From: Candidatus Poseidoniales archaeon
GTDB taxonomy: Archaea > Thermoplasmatota > Poseidoniia > Poseidoniales > Poseidoniaceae
DNA: 19,965 nucleotides
NCBI GenBank assembly: GCA_003602535.1
Contig: QQSA01000004.1
Coordinates: 16,886 to 36,850, forward strand
Direction of reading: 5' to 3'
Of this stretch, positions 7,701-14,894 are shown in pieces. Positions within the stretch are counted from its first letter, which is position 1. Each line of letters opens with the position of its first letter. The notes under the pieces were generated by a model. The model was given only the letters and a program-made list of their open reading frames with translations, was not told the origin of the DNA and ran no database searches. A program made the translations under genes and the position numbers.

Positions 7701-9569
7701 AACTGTACCATCTGGAGCGGTCAAAACCAAATTCAAATCATTGACTAAACGGGATTCGCTTTGCGCAGTATTAGCACTTCCTGCAACATCATTCCACGCC
7801 AATGTGATATCAATTCCTGATGAAGGGTCTACATCAAATTGATACAAAGTTGAGAAACCTGCAGACAATGTGCGTGAATTATCGTAAAATGTTTGTAGAT
7901 CGTTTCCGTTATATGATGGAATCACAGTATTAGAAACTGAAATCTGACCCCAGCCTTCTTCTGCATTAGGGATATTTGGTGTTCCCAAATCAATTGCTCC
8001 GTTGATACTTGCAGCCTTTAGCAGTGAGGAAGTTGGAGAGCTAATCCCTACCTGCTCGCGAATGAATTCGCGTATCAATGAAACTGACCCTCCTGCTACT
8101 GCTGTCGCTTGACTAGAACCAGATAATGACATGTACATATCATTGCCATTCGAATGTGAACCTACTCCACAACTGGAGCCGGATGGTATTGATGCCTCTT
8201 CAGCTCTACCTGAACAAATTGAGACTCCAGGTGCAACCAAATCAGGTTTTACTCTACCGTCTAAGGAATATCCTCTAGCAGAAAAGTTGGCAACTGAACC
8301 ACTAGGGTCCGTAGTAGATGCACCTATTGACAATACGTTTTTCGCAGTTGAGGGAGACATTACTCTCGATGCATTTTGCCCAGGATCATCTCCTGCTGAA
8401 AACAGCGGTAAAAAGTCGGGATTGTCATGTACGAATACATCCAAAGAGCGTGAATCAGCAGTATAAGCTCCATAATTACCATTTAATCCCCATGCATTTA
8501 CTGCAACTCGAGAACCTTCTTGTTCGGCATGGCTTAACATATCATAAATCGACCCTATTCTACCGAATACCCCTGTGGGATTATGCTCCAATGCATATGC
8601 TACAATTGTAGCACCTGGTGCAATTCCAGTTACCGAGGAATCACCACTGCCATCTCCTGCAATTGTTAATGCAATGTGAGTACCATGTCCACTATTGTTA
8701 TCAGCATAACTTGGATGGAGACCAAACAGAGTGTAAACTCCTGCTACCCTACCATTAATGTCAGGATGATCGATGTCTATGCCAGTATCAGTGAAAGAAA
8801 TTTTTTCACCAGAACCATCGAGTTGAATTGAAGAGTTTTCTATCTCAGGTATGCCGACAATCGCTCCAGCCACAGCGTTTGTTAGTCGCATTTCATATGC
8901 TGGTTCCGACCAAATGAGTCGGCCATCTCTAGCAAGAGATTCCAAATTGATAGGACCTTTAATTTCACACAAATGTAGTCCACACCATGCTTCATCAGCA
9001 CCCATCATGACCAAATCATGAGACAGACTTTCAAGCGCTTCTGGCTTCAAATCGACAGCAGGAATAGATGCAATATAATCTGTAGAGGAGTCGACACTTG
9101 GAGAAACTCTCCATCCTGGCATCATCGAACCTGCCCACCGGACTGATTCATCCGACTGAATCTTTGCCAGATCGTTAGGGTGTGAAAGACGCACTAGCCA
9201 TGTAGATGAATCAAGATTGTCTAAAATAAATACATCATATTCGTCGACTAAATCATACAATGCACTTCCAGTATGGTGCTCTAATTGAACTACTGCCATG
9301 CCAGTTTCTCTGTAATCAAGAGAATCATCCAATCTCGATTCCGGCGCATCTTCAGTCAATGGATCGAATGAACCTATTGCCAAATCAATTCGGTAATCTG
9401 CCACTTTCAACGGACTAGTAACTGTATCCAGTGGCTCCATTAAATGCCAATTCTGAGCGGCTTCTGCCAATATATCAGATTCAGATTCAACCGGGTTTTG
9501 TACTGCCCCTGCTATTGGAGCAAGAACCATCAATGCCAGAATTAAGATTGCCTTCTTAGCAGCCAGCAT
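4767..9569 (-). CDS. Giant cell-surface subtilisin-like protease (S8), membrane anchored
   Basis: This is a predicted secreted serine protease of 1600 residues. In order it has a signal peptide (1-22); a propeptide-like region (about 55-240); the S8 catalytic domain with Asp261 (FTDTGIDIDHPD), His295 (SGHGTHIA) and Ser486 (SGSSQATAVAGG); a beta-sandwich after the catalytic domain (about 545-680); and several CARDB/NEW3-like immunoglobulin-type modules (about 690-1420), one opening DLVAFNGAIYPSSSSPLVND. One membrane helix follows (about 1434-1454), then a 147-residue cytoplasmic tail rich in Pro, with three GRPP units, ending GWTMEQWQYYGHQWL. The oxyanion position, normally Asn (SAGND), is Asp394 (SAGDD). 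The Ser motif is GSSQAT where GTSMAT is usual. The start at 9569 gives a clean signal peptide, although GAGGT lies only 2 bases before it. The probable role is degrading external protein or processing surface proteins. Confidence 0.9.
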   Translation of the reverse strand: MLAAKKAILILALMVLAPIAGAVQNPVESESDILAEAAQNWHLMEPLDTVTSPLKVADYRIDLAIGSFDPLTEDAPESRLDDSLDYRETGMAVVQLEHHTGSALYDLVDEYDVFILDNLDSSTWLVRLSHPNDLAKIQSDESVRWAGSMMPGWRVSPSVDSSTDYIASIPAVDLKPEALESLSHDLVMMGADEAWCGLHLCEIKGPINLESLARDGRLIWSEPAYEMRLTNAVAGAIVGIPEIENSSIQLDGSGEKISFTDTGIDIDHPDINGRVAGVYTLFGLHPSYADNNSGHGTHIALTIAGDGSGDSSVTGIAPGATIVAYALEHNPTGVFGRIGSIYDMLSHAEQEGSRVAVNAWGLNGNYGAYTADSRSLDVFVHDNPDFLPLFSAGDDPGQNASRVMSPSTAKNVLSIGASTTDPSGSVANFSARGYSLDGRVKPDLVAPGVSICSGRAEEASIPSGSSCGVGSHSNGNDMYMSLSGSSQATAVAGGSVSLIREFIREQVGISSPTSSLLKAASINGAIDLGTPNIPNAEEGWGQISVSNTVIPSYNGNDLQTFYDNSRTLSAGFSTLYQFDVDPSSGIDITLAWNDVAGSANTAQSESRLVNDLNLVLTAPDGTVFKGNVMQNGVSIPNGVHDDLNNVERIKISPSSALPAGKWQLKVMHSGGLDQSYSVVLTGDATLDQKADLVAFNGAIYPSSSSPLVNDLITLRISWLNQGTADTGQFRVTLVDVTEGTTIYDGVRPNLKAGKIDSMTMYHAFTTTGDHNLKLTVDVDSDVSEINDEINGINNNIEEVTINVAALGVRLFTLDSNGDEDANMVNQTLDPRLAEGYTWPVLLKHEGTDLQSVSLHLSQVQMQSTVRDDVLLPTEDTWSRNSDLSGPFSLSAMGNTGDSIYLNITMNDDDADLSGDVDRYAKAGTFVMDLTAKYSNNPSVKHIIRLRLVVEEVKDALVTPAGTSGLEAIPGESTSFTMSVRNDGNSPAVYDIDCYSQNRWQVQLGDSNSSSYSFEPLDILEFLSVQVRLYVPPVADGLPSAGSTDSISCSVTSEADVSLNITESVVLTVKTLESFDTDLYDDTGVAVGPAASSKDVNVDTGERLNLTLDIENIGNSALDLSVRINPERTDWTIQVSHDTQTESREVDVNIQPGESAQVRFEILVSGVAERNEENNLVIKISQDQSNFIINETKLIVKDEIGLDISSENQFMSTVPNGNYNYNSLELENTGNSRVYLELTNSLPPDGWEVIFSSVPEYLEPRSNTTIRVGIKSPLNQQSSDNAFDLGIFATINNGFDSLQVSSTYSVQVLAEAFCAIDYEDESAKLLGVERDGEGSQVVTIKNIGNMPLDAELDAEVNDEGWDVDLSENTISGLEVGQSEEIEITVSPNEDATSGIKKMTFSCFTKSGDLVAGESVLDIEVSVKNSKAQGGLFGIVSAPVAYSIIGAIVLVMAIVARKIKRSAPKDLSGEELVSPDAHSIPDDGLRMQAVMDSVVGQESLASGGVTAEEIADALAESIPSLPIPAPPVVPSGRPPSALPAGRPPVAVPVGRPPAIVTPDPAPPPKPEVPAGPPLPPSGLPPGWTMEQWQYYGHQWLAQQGQQ
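4908..4985 (-). repeat. GRPP tandem repeat in the subtilase cytoplasmic tail
   Basis: Residues about 1529-1554 read SGRPPSALP, AGRPPVAVP, VGRPPAIV: three 9-residue units (27 bp). On the plus strand the DNA shows the recurring GGAGG(C/T)C core. This is a proline-rich, probably extended, protein-binding segment between the membrane helix and the C-terminal aromatic motif. Confidence 0.8.
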
Positions 9570-9611
9570 AGACCTCGGAGAATGCTACCATACTTGAATA
9601 CAAGCCCCTGA

Positions 9612-9629
9612 TGAGCCCTATAGGGCTCA
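9612..9629. terminator. Perfect 18-bp palindrome over the GAPDH stop codon
   Basis: TGAGCCCTATAGGGCTCA is a perfect palindrome: a 7-bp stem with a TATA loop if folded. The GAPDH stop TGA (9629-9627) is the first codon of the stem. It lies 43 bases before the subtilase start. No T-tract follows, so it may be a termination or processing hairpin, or a dimeric-regulator site for the subtilase gene. The sequence is plain; its role is inferred. Confidence 0.5.
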
Positions 9630-10661
9630 CTCGAAACTAGCTGCGATTGCAGCATCAGTCTTGGCGACTGAGACTTCCCAATCAGGCTCAGTACCCATAA
9701 GAGCACGGATAGCATCAACATTTTCTGGTATTACATCAGATTCTTGATGTATCGCTTGGAAATAGTATAAATTATTACCAACTAATTTTACTCCATCTTC
9801 CCAAACAAATATTTCATGTAAATCGCCCCATGTACGACCCATGTCTCTCGCAAATTCCATAACTTCTGCAGTCGTAGTGATTCCAGTTTCTGCACCATTC
9901 ATAATTACCACACGTGGAGAATTAGACCACATCTCAAGTATACTATCGGTGGTAAGTCCATGTCCTTCAGGCAGTGTAGCGACAATTGAATGAACATGCA
10001 TAATAGTAGTTGGTACTGCTACTGCTAAAGAGTTGATATTGATTTCAGGTTTAACGGTCATTACATCAGGACCGTGGTGGCTTGGAACCTTTAGAACCGG
10101 TTTGATTGCATTAATTGGCCCTTTCTTTGAATCTCCAGGATCTGCTGCACGTCGTATCATAGTACACTCTACAGAGAGTTCCCCACAATGTTCGTACAAT
10201 GGAACTAGTGTTCTCGAAAGTCCAGTTGTATTACATGAAACAACGCGAGTTCCTTCAACGTTGAGATTAGCAGAATGATTGGCGCAGGATGTGTAAGACA
10301 TACCAGTCATAGCATGCTTTTCTCCGCCTTGGAAAATCCATTTAACCCCGGCTGCTTGATATTTTGATTTGTTATCTGCTCCCATCTTTCCAGGGGAGCA
10401 ATCTACAACTACATCTGCAACTGCCAATAAATCAGTCAATCCGCCATGGCAATCATATCCCGCTTCTGCAAATGCTGCAATTCTCTCAGAATCATCGAAT
10501 GTGCAGTAAAGAGGATAACCCTTTCGAACTGCTAAATCACAGCCAAACGAGGGACGCGTCTTGGTTACACCAATAATTTCCATATCATTTTGACATGCTA
10601 CAGCATCTGCAACTCTCTTACCAATTGTACCGTACCCATTGATTGCAACCTTGATTGTCAT
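9627..10661 (-). CDS. gap: Type II (archaeal) glyceraldehyde-3-phosphate dehydrogenase
   Basis: It catalyses reversible phosphorylating oxidation of glyceraldehyde 3-phosphate to 1,3-bisphosphoglycerate with NAD(P), mainly gluconeogenic in many archaea. The 344 residues match the family. The Rossmann motif VAINGYGTIGKRVADAV is at 5-21, KTRPSFG at 34-40, the catalytic Cys143 lies in SCNTTGLSR, RRAADPGDSKKGPINA at 170-185 carries substrate contacts, and a His-containing strand MHVHSIVATL is at 221-230. The segment GLSRTL after the Cys separates it from bacterial type I GAPDH. The ATG at 10661 is supported by GGGAG at 10670-10666, four bases upstream. It is divergent from the GXGXG-domain gene, with starts 35 bases apart or more, so the two probably share a control region. 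Confidence 0.96.
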   Translation of the reverse strand: MTIKVAINGYGTIGKRVADAVACQNDMEIIGVTKTRPSFGCDLAVRKGYPLYCTFDDSERIAAFAEAGYDCHGGLTDLLAVADVVVDCSPGKMGADNKSKYQAAGVKWIFQGGEKHAMTGMSYTSCANHSANLNVEGTRVVSCNTTGLSRTLVPLYEHCGELSVECTMIRRAADPGDSKKGPINAIKPVLKVPSHHGPDVMTVKPEININSLAVAVPTTIMHVHSIVATLPEGHGLTTDSILEMWSNSPRVVIMNGAETGITTTAEVMEFARDMGRTWGDLHEIFVWEDGVKLVGNNLYYFQAIHQESDVIPENVDAIRALMGTEPDWEVSVAKTDAAIAASFE

Positions 10662-10675
10662 GAGGCTCCCAATGT

Positions 10676-10737
10676 ACCTGCCTTCGCGCCCCTCACATGA
10701 ACCTTGCTTCGCGCCTCTTAGTTCAACTTAGAAGCAA
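10676..10737. promoter_or_regulatory. Direct and inverted repeats in the divergent GAPDH / GXGXG-gene region
   Basis: An imperfect 18-bp direct repeat (15 of 18 identical), built around CTTCGCGCC, occurs at 10676-10693 and 10701-10718, 25 bases apart. Overlapping it, TTGCTTC (10704-10710) and GAAGCAA (10731-10737) are a perfect 7-bp inverted repeat. The first copy lies between the two genes under any start choice. The second is non-coding only if the rightward gene starts at 10745 or 10772. A regulator-binding region is plausible but unproven. Confidence 0.4.
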
Positions 10738-12280
10738 ACTGTTGATGAAAGAGAACATACCCCGAGGGGTAATGGCTGCTATTGATGACATAGTTGCGAG
10801 TTCGATGAGCATCAATTCGAGATTGCCAAAGCAACTTGAAAAAGCTCTTGAAAGAAACATTGTACTGCGCATTGGTTGGACTACTGGAGGAGAGCCGGTA
10901 CCCAAAGATGGTGAATTAGGATTATGCCCGAATTTACCTGATGGATCTAAGGTGAGAAGTTTAGGATATTTGGGTCCATTCACCGCAGCTTTTGGACAAG
11001 GTGGGACATATACCCACCAAGGTGATGTTGGAACATTCTTAGGAGCAGGTAATAATGGCAACAATATTACTTGTGAAAGGACCGCTGGAGCTTGTGCAGG
11101 ATATGGACAAAGAAGTGGACGAATAACAATTCTTGACGGAGCAGGTGATGATGCTGGAGCAATGATGACAGGTGGTCTACTCGTAATCAGAGGAGATTCT
11201 GGAATTAGAATCGGAGGAGGCATGAGCGGCGGAGATATTGTCGTTCATGGAGATGTTGGAGGAGACCCCGGAGCTGGGATGAAAGGTGGCCGAATTATCA
11301 TCAATGGACGCTGCCCTTCACCGCCACCGGGAGTCAAATTGCGGCCACTTGAGAAAACTGAAGTCACTAAAATAAACAAGATATTGGGTGATTCTGATTT
11401 GCATATACCTGCAGATGCTGTATGTTTAGAATCTGACGGCGATTCTGTAGAAGCAATAATGTCATCTTGCAAAGAGGATTTATCAGGAATTGCTTTGCTT
11501 CCTACAACTACCAACCATCTTCCTATGCATGCCACATGCGATACTGTCGCATTAATAGGAAACGAAGATGCCCTGGCATTGCCAATACCCTTACTTCCTT
11601 ACATCCCTACTGGAGTTCAAGATGATTTATTCCATCCATGCTTGGTACGAGAAAACCCTAGAGATTGTGATATTGTAATTATCGATTCAAACAATCTTGC
11701 AGATGCTGTTCAATTGGTACAATCTGCAGCAGGATTCGCAATCGATTTAGATTCAATGCCTAGACTCGATGGAGCCGCAATTGATGGATTAATCGTAGCA
11801 CTAAAATGCATCGCAGGGCTGCAATCAAAGATCTTAATGATTAGAGGAGTTGGTCAAACCGCTTCATTGCATGCTGATGCGCAACATCACGGAGCAGATG
11901 GAGCGATTAGTGTATTAGATGATGGAAGTGGAATTTGTGCTGCTGCAACATTGCCAATGGTTGGAAGATCTGCATCTACAATGGAAGACGACTGTAGTGC
12001 ATCAATCTGGTTACCATGGGCTGCTACAAGTGAGGACTTAGCCGTATTGTGTGCATCTAATGTTTCATTCACCATCTGTCCTGCTCCAGACGAAAATATT
12101 GCTGGTTGGATTGCACAAGTAACTGCAGGATTATCAGCGCACCTTAACCGCTTAGGATTAGCTTCTATTGATTCTCTAACCAGAGCAAATTTGAGAGCAT
12201 GTGATCAGGATACTGCTGCGGTCAGTGGACTAAGGCTTGCAGGTTATGACCGTCCTATGCCTCATTGGTTCGCAAGGTGA
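10697..12280 (+). CDS. GXGXG-domain protein fused to a degenerate glutamate-synthase FMN-barrel-like domain
   Basis: Exact function is unknown. Residues about 104-205 form a right-handed beta-helix of the GXGXG type, shared by the C-terminal domain of glutamate synthase large subunit and formylmethanofuran dehydrogenase subunit C. The repeats include GDVGTFLGAGNNGNNI, AGAMMTGGLLVIRG and GDPGAGMKGGRIIING. After a linker, residues about 325-520 resemble the FMN barrel of glutamate synthase: GVGQTASLHADAQHHGADGAISVLDD echoes the GVGTIAA...GAD...SGHDGG segment, and SIDSLTRANLRACDQDTAAVSGLRLAG echoes the barrel's final helices. The GGTGASP flavin loop is replaced by DGSGICAAA and the Cys cluster for a 3Fe-4S centre is absent, so normal GOGAT activity is doubtful. 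The domain order is the reverse of glutamate synthase. Starts at 10745 or 10772 (GAGGGG just upstream) are possible. It is followed by pheT after 4 bases. Confidence 0.75.
   Translation: MNLASRLLVQLRSKLLMKENIPRGVMAAIDDIVASSMSINSRLPKQLEKALERNIVLRIGWTTGGEPVPKDGELGLCPNLPDGSKVRSLGYLGPFTAAFGQGGTYTHQGDVGTFLGAGNNGNNITCERTAGACAGYGQRSGRITILDGAGDDAGAMMTGGLLVIRGDSGIRIGGGMSGGDIVVHGDVGGDPGAGMKGGRIIINGRCPSPPPGVKLRPLEKTEVTKINKILGDSDLHIPADAVCLESDGDSVEAIMSSCKEDLSGIALLPTTTNHLPMHATCDTVALIGNEDALALPIPLLPYIPTGVQDDLFHPCLVRENPRDCDIVIIDSNNLADAVQLVQSAAGFAIDLDSMPRLDGAAIDGLIVALKCIAGLQSKILMIRGVGQTASLHADAQHHGADGAISVLDDGSGICAAATLPMVGRSASTMEDDCSASIWLPWAATSEDLAVLCASNVSFTICPAPDENIAGWIAQVTAGLSAHLNRLGLASIDSLTRANLRACDQDTAAVSGLRLAGYDRPMPHWFAR
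12275..12280 (+). promoter_or_regulatory. Ribosome binding site for pheT, overlapping the upstream stop
   Basis: AGGTGA lies 4 bases before the pheT ATG at 12285, and its last three bases are the TGA stop of the preceding gene. This indicates coupled translation and fixes the pheT start. Confidence 0.7.
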
Positions 12281-12284
12281 TTAA

Positions 12285-13952
12285 ATGCCAACCATCAATG
12301 TTGAACAAAGTTTACTTCGTAAATTGGTTGAATCTCGTGGCAGAGTTCACGATGTAGAAGATTTAGCATTTAGACTACCATTGATGGGAACTGATATTGA
12401 TACTTGTAATGATGAAATCCTAGACATTGAGATATTTCCTGATAGACCTGATTTACTATCTCCTGAAACATTGTTTCACGGAATGATGCCATTCCTACAC
12501 AATTCACCACCTAATCCGAGATTACCGATTAAGCCGGGTACTATCTCGATGAAAGTTTCACCAGCACTGTCTACTATTCGCCCTGTAATATTGTGTGCAG
12601 TAGTAAGAGGGCTAAATATTGATGAAGACATTATCAAGCGATTGATGGACCATCAAGAAAAATTGCACTTCGCTTTAGGCCGTGGTAGGAAAAGAGCATC
12701 AATTGGCGTCCATGATTTGGCAAAGATTTCGCCTCCCTTCAGGGTTGAAGCAGTAGACCGTGACCATTCATTTATTCCGCTTGCAATGGAACATGAAATG
12801 TCAATTGATGAAATTCTCGAAAAACATCCTAAAGGTGTGGACTATGCACACCTGCTACAGGGTATGGAAAAAGTCCCGATTATATTGGATTCGAACGACT
12901 CAGTGCTATCATTCCCCCCAATTATTAATGGAGAACATACCACTGTAACTACTACCACTCGCGACATATTGATTGATGTAACAGGCCTAGACATACGTGC
13001 TTGTGAATCATCATTAATGCTTATTTGCTTACAGTTATCGATACTCGGAGGACAAATTGAATCTGTAAGAGTCAATGGTTGTGATGGGAAAGATTGGAGT
13101 CTAAATGGGATGCCAGTTGAACACAAAGTCCAGCGAGATTTGGTTGAAGGAATTCTAGGAAATAGTTTCACTGATGATCAAATTGAGACTGCTATATCGC
13201 GAATGGGAGGCATATACAATGGCGATACTAATGGAACTCTGTCAATATCAATGCCAAGATGGCGTTTTGACATATTGCATCCAATAGATTTGGTTGAAGA
13301 GATTGCAATAGGACATGGATATGATGATTTATCATATGATGTACCTAAAGCCCCACTTACTGCTATTCCAAGAAGTGACGGACAAATTCGAAGGCGAGTG
13401 CGTGAAGCCTTGCAAGGACTTGGCCTGATTCAAATTCAATCACTAACACTGTCAAATGATAAAGACCAATTTGATTTAATGCGTTGGAAGCCAGATGGTG
13501 AAGCCACTAGAATGACTAACCCAATTACTACAGAACATACAATTCTCAGACAGAATATTTTGCCTGGATTGATGCGACTTCTTGCAGCCAATAGACATCA
13601 CGATTTACCCCAGGGGGTTTACGAACTTGGGACTGTAGTTATCGATCACAAAAATCGCGATAGAGTCGCATTTTTGGTAGCTGAAAAATCTGGTGGCTTC
13701 GCATCGCTGAGAGGTAGAATTCAAGGTTTAATGCGCGACATTGGCTGTAGTGATTGGACCCTCGAACCTATTGAAAATGGACCTTGGTTATCGGGTCGTT
13801 CTGCAGCTATAATGGTCAATGGAGTCACAATTGGCCAGTGTGGAGAAATCGACCCAAATATTTCAGAATCTTTTGACCTTAATGTACCGATGAGTGGTGC
13901 TCAGATAGACATGAATGCACTATCAAGTGTGGTAAGCGATCCAGTTCATTAA
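12285..13952 (+). CDS. pheT: Phenylalanyl-tRNA synthetase beta subunit (archaeal type)
   Basis: It is the beta chain of the alpha2-beta2 enzyme that charges tRNA-Phe in the cytoplasm; it carries the editing (B3/B4) and tRNA-binding parts. The 555 residues fit the short archaeal/eukaryotic form, not the roughly 800-residue bacterial one. The N-terminal segment DIEIFPDRPDLLSPE (47-61), the B3/B4 region with RKRASIGVHDL (135-145) and LSFPPIINGEHT (208-219), the B5 motif PRWRFDILHPIDLVEEIAIGHGY (324-346) and the catalytic-like core with NPITTEHTILRQNILPGL (412-429) are all present. It follows the GXGXG-domain gene in a two-gene operon. pheS is not in the window. Its TAA stop directly abuts the stop of the convergent gene. 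Confidence 0.95.
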   Translation: MPTINVEQSLLRKLVESRGRVHDVEDLAFRLPLMGTDIDTCNDEILDIEIFPDRPDLLSPETLFHGMMPFLHNSPPNPRLPIKPGTISMKVSPALSTIRPVILCAVVRGLNIDEDIIKRLMDHQEKLHFALGRGRKRASIGVHDLAKISPPFRVEAVDRDHSFIPLAMEHEMSIDEILEKHPKGVDYAHLLQGMEKVPIILDSNDSVLSFPPIINGEHTTVTTTTRDILIDVTGLDIRACESSLMLICLQLSILGGQIESVRVNGCDGKDWSLNGMPVEHKVQRDLVEGILGNSFTDDQIETAISRMGGIYNGDTNGTLSISMPRWRFDILHPIDLVEEIAIGHGYDDLSYDVPKAPLTAIPRSDGQIRRRVREALQGLGLIQIQSLTLSNDKDQFDLMRWKPDGEATRMTNPITTEHTILRQNILPGLMRLLAANRHHDLPQGVYELGTVVIDHKNRDRVAFLVAEKSGGFASLRGRIQGLMRDIGCSDWTLEPIENGPWLSGRSAAIMVNGVTIGQCGEIDPNISESFDLNVPMSGAQIDMNALSSVVSDPVH

Positions 13953-14894
13953 TCAGATTTCAATCTCTGAGGGTTCAATTTCAACAGAAATAGTTTCAAA
14001 TTTAACCTCAATTTCAATAGCACAGGATTTGTCACACAAATCTATACCGTTTTCAATTAATGTAATCGATTCATCTGCATCCCAATATTTCAGATCAGGA
14101 TCTTCTGTAATTATCTTACAAGGAGATGGAACAACAATTTCAGGATTTGACAATGCTGGGAAAACGGTGCCATTTAATGCAGCAATCTGCATTGTAGGGT
14201 GTCTGCTTTCGTCATCCTCGTTGTAATATGTTAGGAATTTTACTTTGTACCATGAATCATTTTCTTCTAGGATGTAGACACCATCATTAGGATTAACTCT
14301 GTGAACTGACATGTCATAAGTGTACCACTCTAATCGCTCATCGGTATCTTCATCCATTTCAATTTCTGGAACTTCGAAAATATCACCAAAATCTTCACCT
14401 TCAATGAAGGCCCAAGTTATACCTTCACTGAGATAGATATCAGTTGAAGAAAACCTCATCCAATGATTTTCTTCATCAACTTCTTCTTGCTGAGAAAGAT
14501 CGAAATAGGTATATTCCTCATCATCTGTTGAGTCTATGATGGTGGTAAATGTTAACCCATCTGCCCCTAATTTGGGTGACACTTTGCCAGTTGTTTGATC
14601 AGAATTTGACTGAGAACCAAATGAACATGAATTTGATTCACCATCGATCACAAGAGTAATCTCTAATGACGACCATAGAAGGTCATCAGCATCTTCATCA
14701 AATGACAATCGTAGTAATTCATTATTCGAATTAGCATCTAGGATCGTTCCAGATTCTTCAACCAATATCACATTGGAAGTTCCTAATTCAGACTCATATG
14801 TCTTAACCATATATGTCCAAATTGCAGCTACAGCCACGAGTAAAATCGCGACTGTAGCTGCTAGCCTCTTCCAATTCAACGTATCACTCTTCAT
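13953..14894 (-). CDS. Membrane-anchored acidic protein with HmuY-like segment
   Basis: The product (313 residues from the ATG at 14894; a GTG lies one codon earlier) has a short basic N-terminus, one membrane helix (about 11-30, LAATVAILLVAVAAIWTYM) and a very acidic extracellular domain. Residues about 190-240 (LEWYTYDMSVHRVNPNDG, then VYILEENDSWYKVKFLTYYN and HPTMQIAAL; numbering from the GTG) resemble the C-terminal pattern of HmuY-family proteins. There a WYxYD...H stretch is followed by a YYKIKF-type strand and a G/HPTF-type strand; the best known members bind haem. Four Cys (91, 260, 288, 292) could form disulfides. The gene overlaps the fasciclin/cupredoxin gene by 11 bases, so the two are co-transcribed and both face outside. 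Gene reality is certain, but the HmuY assignment is from memory of the pattern and is moderate. Confidence 0.7.
   Translation of the reverse strand: MKSDTLNWKRLAATVAILLVAVAAIWTYMVKTYESELGTSNVILVEESGTILDANSNNELLRLSFDEDADDLLWSSLEITLVIDGESNSCSFGSQSNSDQTTGKVSPKLGADGLTFTTIIDSTDDEEYTYFDLSQQEEVDEENHWMRFSSTDIYLSEGITWAFIEGEDFGDIFEVPEIEMDEDTDERLEWYTYDMSVHRVNPNDGVYILEENDSWYKVKFLTYYNEDDESRHPTMQIAALNGTVFPALSNPEIVVPSPCKIITEDPDLKYWDADESITLIENGIDLCDKSCAIEIEVKFETISVEIEPSEIEI

Noticed and set aside
10723..11223. Minus-strand frame opposite the GXGXG domain
   Set aside because: It is Pro/Ser-rich, the expected shadow of Gly-rich GXGXG codons on the opposite strand.
11006..11311. Formylmethanofuran dehydrogenase subunit C
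   Set aside because: The beta-helix is shared, but no other subunit of that enzyme is nearby and the C-terminal half looks like a glutamate-synthase barrel.
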